This document shows, piece after piece, positions 48,894-57,477 of a DNA stretch of 64,000 nucleotides. The notes below the pieces were generated by a model that saw nothing but the letters and a program-made list of their open reading frames with translations, had not been told where the DNA came from and ran no database searches. Numbering within the stretch: position 1 is the first letter of the stretch; each line of letters opens with the position of its first letter. Source of the stretch: Nitrobacter sp047149785 (GTDB lineage: Bacteria > Pseudomonadota > Alphaproteobacteria > Rhizobiales > Xanthobacteraceae); contig NZ_BAAGBE010000001.1 of NCBI RefSeq assembly GCF_047149785.1, positions 1,984,001-2,048,000 on the forward strand. The letters run 5' to 3'. Made by a program: the position numbers and the translations under genes.

Positions 48894-49112
48894 ATGAACG
48901 GCTACCGCGTCTCTTTCTACAAGGACCTGCTGAATTCGAACGGTCATAATTTCAGGTGCCTTCAGCATCAGATCGATGTCGACTCAAATGATCCCTCTCA
49001 GGCGTTGGCGCTGGCAGAACAACAAATCGGCAATAGGTGCTTGAACGTCGACTGTGTCGAAGTAGTACACTTGGTAGACGACTCTCAGGCACTCGAACAT
49101 CCACCGGCCTGA
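48894..49112 (+). CDS. Hypothetical protein, 72 aa
   Basis: This small soluble protein (MNGYRVSFYKDLLNSNGHNF) has two Cys (FRCLQHQ and NRCLNVDCVEV has two more) and a compact alpha/beta-looking pattern ending VVHLVDD. A strong CGAGGAGTTTCCC precedes the ATG. It lies 57 bases after fixK, possibly in the same transcript. I do not recognise a family, though similar tiny proteins sit near stress genes in related bacteria. Confidence 0.7.
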   Translation: MNGYRVSFYKDLLNSNGHNFRCLQHQIDVDSNDPSQALALAEQQIGNRCLNVDCVEVVHLVDDSQALEHPPA

Positions 49113-49249
49113 CGGGGCTAGGTTGCGGCTCTCCACCGGCCGCCCCGATCGAGTCCCCCAGCCGGCAGATCTCTTGCTGCGTCTTGACCGTATCGCCTCC
49201 TTGCCGAACTCGCGATTTTCTGGTCGTGGACGATTGCCCGACCGGACCG

Positions 49250-49465
49250 TCAGTCTTCGAACAGTGGCGGGTCCAGCCGGTCGCGAGGCTCGCGCTCGAC
49301 CGACTCATTGTCCTCTATCGGACTCTCACGCTCGACGTCGACCTGCTCCTTCTCGATCAGGCTGGGAGTTTCGTCCGCCCGTTCTCGCGGCTGAGGGCAC
49401 TGCTTTCGCGGAGGCGATGCCGGTTCGGAGACTTTCTGTCGGCGTGAAGAACCACGTGCGCGCAT
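49250..49465 (-). CDS. Hypothetical protein, 71 aa, basic head and acidic tail
   Basis: The sequence starts MRARGSSRRQKVSEPASPPR and ends EREPRDRLDPPLFED; it is very hydrophilic and probably disordered. GAGGTGACGAG precedes the ATG, which lies 10 bases after the stop of the upstream universal stress gene, suggesting it is the last gene of that operon. No family is recognised, and it could be non-coding. Confidence 0.5.
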   Translation of the reverse strand: MRARGSSRRQKVSEPASPPRKQCPQPRERADETPSLIEKEQVDVERESPIEDNESVEREPRDRLDPPLFED

Positions 49466-49474
49466 CTCGTCACC

Positions 49475-50296
49475 TCAATGAGACATCAGGCAGCAGATCG
49501 GACTCCTCGTGAGCAGATCGCGGGTCATCCCGCCGAACATCCATTCGTTGAGCCGGCTATGGCCGTAAGCACCGGTGACCAGAAGATCGACGTCTTCATT
49601 ATCTGCCCATCCGATGATCTGATCCGCACGAGAGCCGCGAGCCTGCATTTCGACCCGGCCCTCCGCCTTTACCCTGTGCTGCGCGAGATAGCGAACGACA
49701 TCGTCAACATGATGGCGCGCAGTTTCCGTCTGTTCCTTCTCGCATATTTCCAGGACGGTTACGCGCCTGGCCTCGTGAAGGAACGGCAACCCATCCTGAA
49801 CCGCACGTCGCGCCTCCCGCGTATCTTTCCATCCAATCATGACATGGTCGGCGGCAAGGGATTTCACCGCCGCTGGCACCACCAGGAAAGGACGACCGGC
49901 TCCCAGAATTGCGGCCCCAACGTCGACGCTTCGATACATATCGCCGGCGGATCTGCCGCTCTCGATCACGATCAAATCGGCGCAGCGCGCCTCACTAATC
50001 AACGTCTCCGTGGGGTACGCAATGACTGATCGCCATTCGATCTGACGACCGCTTCCCACAGCCGCCTGCACCTTGTTTCCAGCCTGCGCGAGGCTGGCTT
50101 TCACCTCTGCGATATCGAATTCGGCCGCATTGCCGACGATCACGACACCCTCGGCGACATAAGGCGGAACGATCGCAACAGCCGACAATCCAATCAAATT
50201 GGCTGCGAATTTGTCCGCCACATCTGCTGCGACGCCAATGAACTGCTTCGAGACATGGTCGACATTGACCCAAACCATCAGCGTTGCATAGGACAT
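49475..50296 (-). CDS. Universal stress protein, two tandem USP domains
   Basis: The 273-aa cytoplasmic protein has an N-terminal USP half starting MSYATLMVWVNVDHVSKQFI and a second half around ADHVMIGWKDTREARRAVQD. It ends with the ATP-loop-like DLLVTGAYGHSRLNEWMFGG. The loop follows G-x2-G-x9-G but has Gly where Ser/Thr is usual. GGAGGTTGTT precedes the ATG. It lies downstream of pcm and the host-attachment-family gene on the same strand. A weak FixK-like sequence lies about 55 bases upstream. Confidence 0.9.
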   Translation of the reverse strand: MSYATLMVWVNVDHVSKQFIGVAADVADKFAANLIGLSAVAIVPPYVAEGVVIVGNAAEFDIAEVKASLAQAGNKVQAAVGSGRQIEWRSVIAYPTETLISEARCADLIVIESGRSAGDMYRSVDVGAAILGAGRPFLVVPAAVKSLAADHVMIGWKDTREARRAVQDGLPFLHEARRVTVLEICEKEQTETARHHVDDVVRYLAQHRVKAEGRVEMQARGSRADQIIGWADNEDVDLLVTGAYGHSRLNEWMFGGMTRDLLTRSPICCLMSH

Positions 50297-50386
50297 AACA
50301 ACCTCCACTTTGGCGATCATCTATCACGTCCACATCCCGATGCCGGCCGCCTGATCCAAATCGAAATACTTGCGGGCCTCACCCGA

Positions 50387-50842
50387 TCAGGTTGGGCCGT
50401 CACTCACGAGATGCTTTTCAATTTCCCGGACCGAATGCTTGGTCAGGTCCTTGTTTATCTCGGCGACGATGCGAGCCTTCACCTCGGGATGGAATGCGCT
50501 TCGCAAGTCGGCCAATGTCTTTGGCGGCGCGACCACGACGACAGCCTTCGCCTTGCTCGTTCGGACCATCTGCTCCATGGCTTCAGCAACCGTCCGCGCA
50601 AACCGGTGCTCCTCGATGTCATGCCAATCGGTTTGCTCGACAGCGCTTTTGCGACCGGGAAACGAGGGTTCGATGACCCGCCCCGGCCGATCGCTCCCTT
50701 GCTCGCGGGTCATCGGATTTGTGTCTTCAAAGACTTTCTCCGTCTTGAGATCGAGGGATAAAGCGTCGCCGGCGTTTCGCAGGAACAAGGCCTTTCGGCC
50801 GTCGCCGACAAATACCAGCGCATCGCGGGGAATCCTGAACAT
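50387..50842 (-). CDS. Host-attachment-family (baeRF-like) protein
   Basis: This 151-aa protein starts MFRIPRDALVFVGDGRKALF. It has RTVAEAMEQMVRTSKAKAVV, VVVAPPKTLADLRSAFHPEV and the C-terminal VREIEKHLVSD, the pattern of proteins annotated 'required for attachment to host cells', a relative of the archaeal/bacterial eRF1 middle domain. Its biochemical role is unknown. GAGGAGCAGGTCAGC precedes the ATG at 50842. It is probably co-transcribed with pcm and the universal stress gene. Confidence 0.85.
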   Translation of the reverse strand: MFRIPRDALVFVGDGRKALFLRNAGDALSLDLKTEKVFEDTNPMTREQGSDRPGRVIEPSFPGRKSAVEQTDWHDIEEHRFARTVAEAMEQMVRTSKAKAVVVVAPPKTLADLRSAFHPEVKARIVAEINKDLTKHSVREIEKHLVSDGPT

Positions 50843-51041
50843 GCTGACCTGCTCCTCGTGACAATTGCGTCCTTCAACAAGCTCGGAGACACCGATCCGG
50901 TCCATCAGCGAGTTGGGGTCGGCAGTCCCGATCGATGAAAACGATCCGGCGGCATCTCCGCCGGATCGCGAACCGGGGCTCACCGTACGAATAGATCGGA
51001 TGCAGGCGGTCCCGCGCTTTCCTGTCTCCTCTGGTGGTTGC

Positions 51042-51722
51042 TTATCCCTCTTCTCCGATCAACGGAACGAAGCGCACATCGGCAATGTCTTCGTCACGAT
51101 ACTCGTCCGCCGAGATCCGGGTCACTCGCACCAATTCCTGACCACGGAAGTCTGCGCCAATCGGGATCACCAACCGGCCACCAATTTTCAACTGCCGCTT
51201 GAGGGCTTCCGGAACCTGCGGCCCGCCGGCAGCCACGACGATCGCATCATAGGGCGCGTGCTCACGCCATCCCTTTGTGCCGTCGCCATGCAGGACGTGA
51301 ACGTTGTCATAACCGAGTTCGGCGAGTAAGGCCGCCGCCCTTTCGGCGAGCGGGCCAAGACGTTCCACGGTGTAGACGTCGGCAGCAATCTCCGACAATA
51401 CGGCGGCGGCGTAACCGGAGCCGGCACCGATTTCGAGAACCTTTTCATTGCCCTTCAGCAGCAGGGCTTCGATCATGAAGGCAACGATATAGGGTTGGGA
51501 AATCGTCTGCTCTCCGGCAATCGGAAGCGGCGCGTCCTCGTAGGCGAATTCACGAAGCTTCTCCGGGACAAACAATTCGCGCGGCACCTTGCGCATGGCG
51601 TCGAGTACCAGTTCGTCGCGCACGCCCCGCGCGGCGATATGATGCTCAACCATCTGCCTGCGAAGAGACGGGAACGAAATCCTTTCGCCGGAAGGAGCTT
51701 TGTTGGAGACCGGACTTCCCAT
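51042..51722 (-). CDS. pcm: Protein-L-isoaspartate O-methyltransferase
   Basis: Pcm repairs isoaspartyl damage in aged proteins by methylating it with SAM. The chain has RRQMVEHHIAARGVRDELVL near the start, AGEQTISQPYIVAFMIEALL, and the SAM motif VLEIGAGSGYAAAVLSEIA, then GDGTKGWREHAPYDAIVVAA. At 226 aa it is standard. GAGGAGCCGTTGTC precedes the ATG at 51722. A FixK-type site (TTGACCGGTATCAA) lies about 165 bases upstream, so repair may be induced when respiration slows. Confidence 0.94.
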   Translation of the reverse strand: MGSPVSNKAPSGERISFPSLRRQMVEHHIAARGVRDELVLDAMRKVPRELFVPEKLREFAYEDAPLPIAGEQTISQPYIVAFMIEALLLKGNEKVLEIGAGSGYAAAVLSEIAADVYTVERLGPLAERAAALLAELGYDNVHVLHGDGTKGWREHAPYDAIVVAAGGPQVPEALKRQLKIGGRLVIPIGADFRGQELVRVTRISADEYRDEDIADVRFVPLIGEEG

Positions 51723-51885
51723 GACAACGGCTCCTCGTAATTCGCGCAATTCCAGGATAACAACGCCGGTGGACCGGCGTTGCATCCCTCATTCCGCCGA
51801 GACATGGCGGAAGCGGAACCAGCACCGCCTGCGTGGCCAAGACGACTTCGATTAATATCTGCATCATGAAATCCGCCCGAGCGGT

Positions 51886-51899
51886 TTGACCGGTATCAA
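51886..51899. promoter_or_regulatory. FixK/FNR-type site upstream of pcm
   Basis: TTGACCGGTATCAA fits TTGA-N6-TCAA. Its centre is about 170 bases from the pcm start codon, implying a long leader. Confidence 0.65.
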
Positions 51900-52079
51900 G
51901 GGTCGGGCTACCCATCGGCCCTGAAATCGATCGCGCCGCCTGGTTCGCTATTCCCCGCGCCCGAGAGAAAATTCTCGCAAGTCAACCGCCGTTCCCCGGC
52001 CGCCTTGAAGAGTTCTGCGGGACAACATCATCACTGAACAGCCCGAAGGACACGAAATGACGTGGCCGAAAGGTCGGCC

Positions 52080-52093
52080 TTGATCGAAATCAA
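52080..52093. promoter_or_regulatory. FixK/FNR-type site upstream of alcohol dehydrogenase 1
   Basis: TTGATCGAAATCAA is a perfect consensus palindrome, centred about 69 bases from the dehydrogenase start. Confidence 0.8.
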
Positions 52094-52155
52094 CGTGGAG
52101 CGCGGCGGGCCGGCTTTTATATTATAGCAGACCACTCATTGGATCGGACCAATCC

Positions 52156-53193
52156 ATGAAAGCGCTCGTCTACCATGGACCCGGACACAAAACGCTCGAA
52201 GATCGCCCCAAGCCGGAAATTCGGTCCGCGGGAGATGCTATCGTCAAGATGGTAAAAACGACCATCTGCGGCACGGACCTGCATATTCTGAAAGGTGATG
52301 TGCCGACCTGTACGCCCGGTCGCATTCTCGGGCACGAGGGTGTCGGCATCATCGATTCAATTGGCGCCGGTGTCACGACCTTCAAACCGGGCGACCATGT
52401 CCTCATCTCATGCATTTCGTCTTGCGGCAAATGCGAATACTGCCGCCGAGGTCTCTACTCCCACTGCACCACCGGCGGCTGGATCCTTGGCAATGAGATC
52501 GATGGGACGCAAGCCGAATATGTTCGAACCCCACATGCCGATACCAGCCTATACCGCATTCCGGCTGACGCCGACGAAGAAGCGCTCGTCATGCTGAGCG
52601 ACATCTTGCCGACCGGCTTCGAATGCGGCGTTCTCAACGGCAAGGTAGCGCCGGGATCAACCGTCGCAATCGTCGGCTCCGGGCCGATCGGTCTTGCCGC
52701 ATTGCTCACGGCGCAATTTTACTCGCCCGCCGAACTTGTCATGATCGATCTCGATGACAAACGCCTCGAGATCGCCAAGATCTTCGGCGCTACGCATACG
52801 ATCAATAGCGCGAACGGAGAGGCCGCCGACAAAGTGAAAGCATTGACCGGCGGCAAGGGCGTCGATACGGCGATCGAGGCCGTCGGCGTTCCCGCCACCT
52901 TCGTCCTCTGCCAGGACATCGTCGCTCCCGGCGGCATCATCGCCAACATCGGCGTGCATGGCAGCAAGGTCGATCTGCACCTGGAAAGATTATGGTCGCG
53001 CAATATCTCGATCACGACGCGGCTGGTCGATACGGTCACGACGCCGATGCTTCTCAAGACGGTGCAATCAAATAAGATCAGTCCCGCCCGATTGATTACG
53101 CATCGATTTTCCCTCGACCAGATCCTTAAGGCGTACGATACGTTCAGCCGCGCTGCGGACACGGGCGCGCTGAAAGTGATCATCGCGGCCTGA
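52156..53193 (+). CDS. Zinc-dependent alcohol dehydrogenase family protein (1)
   Basis: This 345-aa NAD(P)-dependent medium-chain dehydrogenase has catalytic zinc ligands in TTICGTDLHILKGD and GRILGHEGVG. Its structural zinc cysteines are in SSCGKCEYCRRGLYSHC, and the Rossmann motif is VAIVGSGPIGLAALLTA. It probably interconverts a small alcohol and aldehyde, so it may dispose of reducing power under low oxygen. The start MKALVYHGPGHKTLEDRPKP is typical. A perfect FixK-type site precedes it. Confidence 0.92.
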   Translation: MKALVYHGPGHKTLEDRPKPEIRSAGDAIVKMVKTTICGTDLHILKGDVPTCTPGRILGHEGVGIIDSIGAGVTTFKPGDHVLISCISSCGKCEYCRRGLYSHCTTGGWILGNEIDGTQAEYVRTPHADTSLYRIPADADEEALVMLSDILPTGFECGVLNGKVAPGSTVAIVGSGPIGLAALLTAQFYSPAELVMIDLDDKRLEIAKIFGATHTINSANGEAADKVKALTGGKGVDTAIEAVGVPATFVLCQDIVAPGGIIANIGVHGSKVDLHLERLWSRNISITTRLVDTVTTPMLLKTVQSNKISPARLITHRFSLDQILKAYDTFSRAADTGALKVIIAA

Positions 53194-53241
53194 GGCCCAT
53201 TTGCGAGGACGCGGGTTCCGTTCAATCGATCCGTGAAAGAC

Positions 53242-54075
53242 CTAGTGCGACATGAAAACAGGAACCGTCATCGCCGACAATATTCCGAGCGTTGCTCCGC
53301 CAAGTACGAATTCACGCAGACGAGAATGTCCGTAGCCGCCCATCACAAGCAGGCTCGCCGAACAGTCAGCAACATGCGATAGTATAATATTTGGCACATC
53401 GATGTCAGCGGCCGGCGTTCTTCTCACGTCGATCTCGATGTCGTGCCGGGCCAGATGCCTGCCGATTTCAATACCGCCAATGACCTTCTCGTTGGCGGTC
53501 TTCTCATTTTCCACAATAAACAATTCGACGGCGTTGGCTTTCCTCAACAGCGGGAGCGCATCGTTGATGGCGCGCACTGCGGCGCGACTTCCATCCCAAC
53601 AGCACACGACCCGATCGAGCCTCAATCCGTCCTGCTCGATATGAGGGACGATCATGAGCGGCCGACCAGAATCAAACAGGGTCGCTTCGATCAAAGAACT
53701 GTTATCGATGCCACTATATTCGTCCGATTGCATGATGATGCTCAGATCGAAACATCGTGCCATCTCCGAAAACGTCCTGGGCGGCCCGAATTCGGTCTGC
53801 AAGACAAGCCGCGGCTCGGCTGACAGGCCACGACGCTTCATGGCAACCTCAAAGCGGTCGATTGCAGCACGCGCTGCTGCTTCGCTTTCGGCGAACAGGT
53901 CGGCAAGGACGCCCGCGGGGAAATTTGGAACAATGTACCTGGGAATATTCGCCGCAAAGGCAAAGGAAACTCCCGCGAGATGGGCGCCAAACATCTCGGC
54001 TGTCGAAGCAGCAAAATCGCGGACGATGTCCCCGGATTGATCGCGCTCCAGATGGAGAACAATATCCTTGATCAT
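53242..54075 (-). CDS. Universal stress protein, two tandem USP domains
   Basis: This 277-aa protein starts MIKDIVLHLERDQSGDIVRD. The first USP half ends near SGRPLMIVPHIEQ, and the second runs from LDRVVCCWDGSRAAVRAIND to LLVMGGYGHSRLREFVLGGA. GGAGAAATCAG precedes the ATG. A FixK-type site (TTGACGTACCTCAA) is centred about 64 bases upstream. It is divergent from a cytochrome c gene. Confidence 0.92.
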   Translation of the reverse strand: MIKDIVLHLERDQSGDIVRDFAASTAEMFGAHLAGVSFAFAANIPRYIVPNFPAGVLADLFAESEAAARAAIDRFEVAMKRRGLSAEPRLVLQTEFGPPRTFSEMARCFDLSIIMQSDEYSGIDNSSLIEATLFDSGRPLMIVPHIEQDGLRLDRVVCCWDGSRAAVRAINDALPLLRKANAVELFIVENEKTANEKVIGGIEIGRHLARHDIEIDVRRTPAADIDVPNIILSHVADCSASLLVMGGYGHSRLREFVLGGATLGILSAMTVPVFMSH

Positions 54076-54131
54076 CTGATTTCTCCTGACCGGCGTGATC
54101 TGAAACCGTACGATAACGACACCAGGACGGA

Positions 54132-54145
54132 TTGACGTACCTCAA
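54132..54145. promoter_or_regulatory. FixK/FNR-type site upstream of universal stress gene 2
   Basis: TTGACGTACCTCAA fits TTGA-N6-TCAA. It is the closer of two sites in the divergent region between the universal stress gene (minus) and the cytochrome c gene (plus). Confidence 0.7.
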
Positions 54146-54177
54146 AGCAAGGGCTCGCGCTTTTGAGCGTCGATTTC

Positions 54178-54191
54178 TTGAGCTGGGTCAA
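54178..54191. promoter_or_regulatory. FixK/FNR-type site upstream of cytochrome c gene
   Basis: TTGAGCTGGGTCAA fits TTGA-N6-TCAA and is centred about 76 bases before the cytochrome start codon. Confidence 0.7.
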
Positions 54192-54260
54192 GAGAACCAG
54201 GCGGCGCTCTGCTACGAATATTTGGTATTCGCCGATTCGACTTTCACCGCAGGAAGAACA

Positions 54261-54584
54261 ATGCGCATCGCCATTTCATCGCTGCTTCTGACATCCCTGA
54301 TCCTCACCTTCGGATCAGCGCAACGCACCGAAGCCGCCAACGTCGAGCAAGGCCGGCGCTTGGCGCTGCTTTATTGCGCAAGATGCCACGCAATCGACAA
54401 GGTGAGCCCTAGCCCGCTTCGGATTGCGCCGCCATTCCGTAACCTGCACGAACGTTATCCTGTCGAGACGCTTGAGGAAGCCCTTGCCGAAGGACTCACG
54501 ACTGGACATCCCAGCATGCCACAATTCCGATTCGAGCCCGATCAGATCAACGACTTTATTATGTTTCTTAAATCCCTGGAATAA
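54261..54584 (+). CDS. Small periplasmic cytochrome c
   Basis: This 107-aa exported class I cytochrome c has a signal peptide (ISSLLLTSLILTFGSAQRTEA) and a haem site YCARCHAIDKV (CxxCH). A likely axial Met lies in GHPSMPQFRFEPDQINDFIM, and the typical C-terminal helix DQINDFIMFLKSLE is present. AGGAAGAACA precedes the ATG. It probably carries electrons to an oxidase used at low oxygen. Confidence 0.9.
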   Translation: MRIAISSLLLTSLILTFGSAQRTEAANVEQGRRLALLYCARCHAIDKVSPSPLRIAPPFRNLHERYPVETLEEALAEGLTTGHPSMPQFRFEPDQINDFIMFLKSLE

Positions 54585-54720
54585 TCCGCCAGGCGATTGC
54601 ACAGCAGCGAAGGATGTGGAGATCGCTCCAGCGTACGAGACAGCGATCAGCATATGAGAACTGATTTCACGCTCCATCCCGCCAAACGACCCGCCGCTGC
54701 ATGACTTGCCGCCGCCGCGC

Positions 54721-54942
54721 CTATTCGACCACGAGAGTCGTGAAGAACGGCGTGACAACGTCGGCGCTGGTTGTGCTTTCTTCTTCAAAAGCATTCACGG
54801 TGACGAACTCATTCCTGCATTCGAGGCACTTCCAAAGCTGCTGAATCTGATGCGGTTCGAGACGTTCCTCCCACTCGAGATGGATCAAACGCGAGCCACA
54901 CCGCGCGCACGTCCTGTTATGGTCTTGTGTGGTCGATGCCAT
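54721..54942 (-). CDS. Small zinc-ribbon protein, 73 aa
   Basis: Two Cys pairs (RTCARCGSRL and LWKCLECRNEF) form a zinc ribbon of the rubredoxin-knuckle type. The C-terminus is acidic and ends FFTTLVVE. The protein starts MASTTQDHNRTCARCGSRLI. No enzyme domain is visible, so it may be a small regulator or adaptor. A near-consensus FixK-type site (CTGATCCAGGTCAA) lies about 80 bases upstream. Confidence 0.75.
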   Translation of the reverse strand: MASTTQDHNRTCARCGSRLIHLEWEERLEPHQIQQLWKCLECRNEFVTVNAFEEESTTSADVVTPFFTTLVVE

Positions 54943-55014
54943 CGTTGCGCTCCCTTAAATTTAACCACGCTCCCTTTCAGGTTAAGCAGGTTACCGAGCC
55001 GGTTCGCCGTGATG

Positions 55015-55028
55015 CTGATCCAGGTCAA
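55015..55028. promoter_or_regulatory. Near-consensus FixK/FNR-type site upstream of zinc-ribbon gene
   Basis: CTGATCCAGGTCAA differs from TTGA-N6-TCAA only at its first base. Its position about 80 bases before the zinc-ribbon start codon fits an activator site. Confidence 0.5.
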
Positions 55029-55181
55029 GGAAACGGCCGTGCGTGCTCGCGCCGGCCGCCTGTGCTACAATCCCGGTGGCTTCTTGCGACGCATCGGACA
55101 GCCGTTCCCAATCAACCGCCGTAAAAGGTTCGGGATCATCAGCGCCGACGAGCAGCTTTCAGATGGGTCCTACAAGGCAAG

Positions 55182-55667
55182 CTATGCGCCGCGGGTACAA
55201 TCTCGCAAAGCTCGCATGATATCCTCGCGCGCGATGATGCCGTCCAGATGCTGCCCCGTACCCATGACGGGAATGCTGCGAAGCCGGTGCTCGACCATCA
55301 ACTGCAACACACGCACCAGCTTCGTCGTTGCGCTCACATAGATGAATTCGTGGATCATCACATCGGAAACGGTGCGTTTCATGAGTTCGTCATATCGCGG
55401 CACCATTGAGGTCAGCGTAAGAGCAAAACATTTGAGGAAGTCGAACTTTGTCACCAGGCCAACGACCTCCAGTTGGTCGACGACCGGATAGGCGTTGAAG
55501 TCATCGCTGGCGAACAGATCGTTGAGTTCGTTCATCGCGACCTCGCTCGATACTGTCTTGACTTCATGCGTCATGTAACGATCGACGGTCTGTTCGAGAA
55601 ATTGATACAAGATATCACCCAATTCGCTGCATCCGACTTCCTTGCGGCGTCGACGCGCGCGGTACAT
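55182..55667 (-). CDS. CBS-domain pair protein
   Basis: This 161-aa cytoplasmic protein consists of two CBS motifs: VDRYMTHEVKTVSSEVAMNE to YPVVDQLEVVGLVTKFDFLK, and TVSDVMIHEFIYVSATTKLV to RSIPVMGTGQHLDGIIARED. CBS pairs bind adenine nucleotides and often report energy state. It starts 24 bases after the Hsp20 stop on the same strand, so the two probably share a transcript. Confidence 0.9.
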   Translation of the reverse strand: MYRARRRRKEVGCSELGDILYQFLEQTVDRYMTHEVKTVSSEVAMNELNDLFASDDFNAYPVVDQLEVVGLVTKFDFLKCFALTLTSMVPRYDELMKRTVSDVMIHEFIYVSATTKLVRVLQLMVEHRLRSIPVMGTGQHLDGIIAREDIMRALRDCTRGA

Positions 55668-55691
55668 GCCGCGCGCGTCCGACCTCCCTAC

Positions 55692-56162
55692 TCACGCGGC
55701 CGCCTTGACTTCGATTGTTTTGGCCTGCGCCGGCGGCGGCTTCGGGACCGTGACCTTCAGGACCCCCTTCGACATCACCGCCTTGATGCTGTCGAGGTTC
55801 ACGCCCGGCGGCAGTTCGACCGTCCGCACGAAGGAACCGTAGTTCCGCTCGACAAGATGATAGTCCTTTTCTTTTTCCTCCCGCTGGTTCTTCTTCTCGC
55901 CGCGGATCGTCAAATGATTGTCAACGACGTTCAACTGCACGTCCTTCTCTTCCATACCCGGCAGTTCCGCGGTTAATTCGATCTCCTTGTCCGTCTCGGC
56001 AAGATCCATGCTGGGCATCAGCGTCCGGGACGACAGGCCGGTGAAGCTTTTGCTGAAGCCATCGAACAGCCGGTCCATCTCCTGCTGCAACATCGCCAAC
56101 GGATTTGCTTCGGCACGCGTCAGGGAACTGTCCCGTCCTACCGGAATAAGCGACTTCATCAT
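55692..56162 (-). CDS. Hsp20/alpha-crystallin small heat-shock protein
   Basis: This 156-aa holdase has an N-terminal arm (LAMLQQEMDRLFDGFSKSF) and an alpha-crystallin domain (about residues 48-140) with DLAETDKEIELTAELPGMEE, HLTIRGEKKNQREEKEKDYH and NLDSIKAVMSKGVLKVTVPK. The C-terminus has no clear I-x-I motif (KTIEVKAAA has I-E-V). GGAGGTTCGATC precedes the ATG. A FixK-type site is centred about 74 bases upstream. Confidence 0.95.
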   Translation of the reverse strand: MMKSLIPVGRDSSLTRAEANPLAMLQQEMDRLFDGFSKSFTGLSSRTLMPSMDLAETDKEIELTAELPGMEEKDVQLNVVDNHLTIRGEKKNQREEKEKDYHLVERNYGSFVRTVELPPGVNLDSIKAVMSKGVLKVTVPKPPPAQAKTIEVKAAA

Positions 56163-56228
56163 GATCGAACCTCCTCCAAACAGTGAGCTTTGAGCGGCGT
56201 CATCTCACCACGCGCCAGCGGGACTATC

Positions 56229-56242
56229 TTGATCGAGGTCAA
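56229..56242. promoter_or_regulatory. FixK/FNR-type site between hsp20 and alcohol dehydrogenase 2
   Basis: TTGATCGAGGTCAA fits the consensus. It lies centrally between divergent start codons, about 74 bases from hsp20 and 99 bases from the dehydrogenase, and could serve both. Confidence 0.75.
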
Positions 56243-56334
56243 ACCGGAGCGGCTATTGCGCCGCAATGAATACTCGCGTTACGTTCCAAGCCGATCGGAC
56301 GTACGGCGCCGCCGGCTTTGCGAGGAGGCATTCC

Positions 56335-57318
56335 ATGCGCGCGATGGTGCTCTCGGCTCCAGCCACACCGCTCCGGATGCAGGAGCGCGACGATCCAATC
56401 CCGGGCGACGGAGAGATCCGCGTCAAAATCAGCGCGTGCGGGGTTTGCCGCACCGACCTTCATGTCGTCGACTCGGAACTCCCCGGCATCCGCTATCCGA
56501 TCATCCCGGGCCATGAAATCGTCGGCCGCGTCGACCTGACGGGCAGCGGCGTGACCCGTCATCAGATTGATGACCGCGTCGGAATACCCTGGCTTGGATA
56601 TACCTGCGGCGTTTGCCGCTATTGCCGCCTCGGCATGGAGAACTTGTGCGACCGCCCGCTTTTCACCGGCTATACCCGCAATGGCGGCTTCGCAACTCAC
56701 GTCATCGCCGATGCGCGCTACGCGTTTGCGATCGGCGAAGCCGGCGACGACGTCTCGACCGCGCCGCTACTATGCGCCGGCCTGATAGGTTGGCGGTCGC
56801 TGGTCATGGCGGGCAACGCGGAACGGCTCGGCATCTACGGATTTGGCGCGGCGGGTCACATCATCGCTCAAATCGCCGCCTGGCAGGGGCGCTCGGTGTT
56901 TGCCTTCACCCGCACCGGCGATATCGCGGCGCAGGACTTCGCCAGACAACTTGGCGCCATCTGGGCCGGTGCATCCGATCAGCGTCCGCCGGAGGAACTG
57001 GATGCTGCCATCATCTATGCGCCGGCCGGTGAACTGGTCCCGCTCGCCCTGCGCGCGGTTCGCAAAGGCGGCCGGGTGGTGTGCGCCGGAATCCACATGA
57101 GCGATATTCCGTCGTTTCCGTACAGCCTCCTTTGGGAGGAGCGGCGGTTAATGTCCGTTGCCAATCTGACGAGGCAGGACGGCATCGATTTCTTCAAGAT
57201 CGTTCCTCAGGCCGGAATTCACATCCGCACGACAACCTTTCCTCTCGACAAGGCAAACGACGCCATTGCCATGCTGAGAGCGGGACAACTGCTGGGAGCA
57301 GCCGTTCTTCAACCCTAG
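56335..57318 (+). CDS. Zinc-dependent alcohol dehydrogenase family protein (2)
   Basis: This 327-aa medium-chain dehydrogenase has catalytic zinc ligands in SACGVCRTDLHVVD and IIPGHEIVG, and structural zinc cysteines in YTCGVCRYCRLGMENLC. The nucleotide motif is IYGFGAAGHIIAQIA, with a Gly-to-Ala change in the second position of the usual GxGxxG. It differs clearly from dehydrogenase 1 and is closer to the AdhA/propanol-preferring group. The ATG at 56335 follows GAGGAGGCATTCC; the open frame upstream is not needed. Confidence 0.9.
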   Translation: MRAMVLSAPATPLRMQERDDPIPGDGEIRVKISACGVCRTDLHVVDSELPGIRYPIIPGHEIVGRVDLTGSGVTRHQIDDRVGIPWLGYTCGVCRYCRLGMENLCDRPLFTGYTRNGGFATHVIADARYAFAIGEAGDDVSTAPLLCAGLIGWRSLVMAGNAERLGIYGFGAAGHIIAQIAAWQGRSVFAFTRTGDIAAQDFARQLGAIWAGASDQRPPEELDAAIIYAPAGELVPLALRAVRKGGRVVCAGIHMSDIPSFPYSLLWEERRLMSVANLTRQDGIDFFKIVPQAGIHIRTTTFPLDKANDAIAMLRAGQLLGAAVLQP

Positions 57319-57417
57319 AGCCTTTCGCTTCTGATGGAATCAAAAACGGGCTCCAGATTTTGATTTGACGCGTTTTCTTCACGCGAACCGGTATCCACTT
57401 CGCTCGAAAGCGCTATA
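57316..57417 (-). repeat. Dispersed palindromic repeat, family 1 (copy F)
   Basis: Inverted orientation: GAGCCTTTCGCTTCTGATGG, GACGCGTTTTCTTCACGCG, AACCGGTATCCACTTCGC, TCGAAAGCGCTAT. The stop codon TAG of the dehydrogenase gene is the first triplet of the repeat. Confidence 0.8.
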
Positions 57418-57477
57418 ACCGAAAGGAAAACCTGGCGCGGCTGAAACCGGTCTCTCGTCAAGCCAACTGGACCCGCC

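Larger units (their letters stand above)
51723..52155. other. Divergent intergenic region with two FixK-type sites
   Basis: This 430-base region separates pcm and a zinc alcohol dehydrogenase gene. It contains one FixK/FNR-type site near each side (51886 and 52080) and a T/A-rich segment just before the dehydrogenase start. No coding frame with a ribosome-binding site is visible. Confidence 0.6.

Noticed and set aside
50351..50364. FixK site upstream of the first universal stress gene
   Set aside because: CTGATCCAAATCGA has two mismatches to TTGA-N6-TCAA; the gene may instead be driven from the site before pcm.
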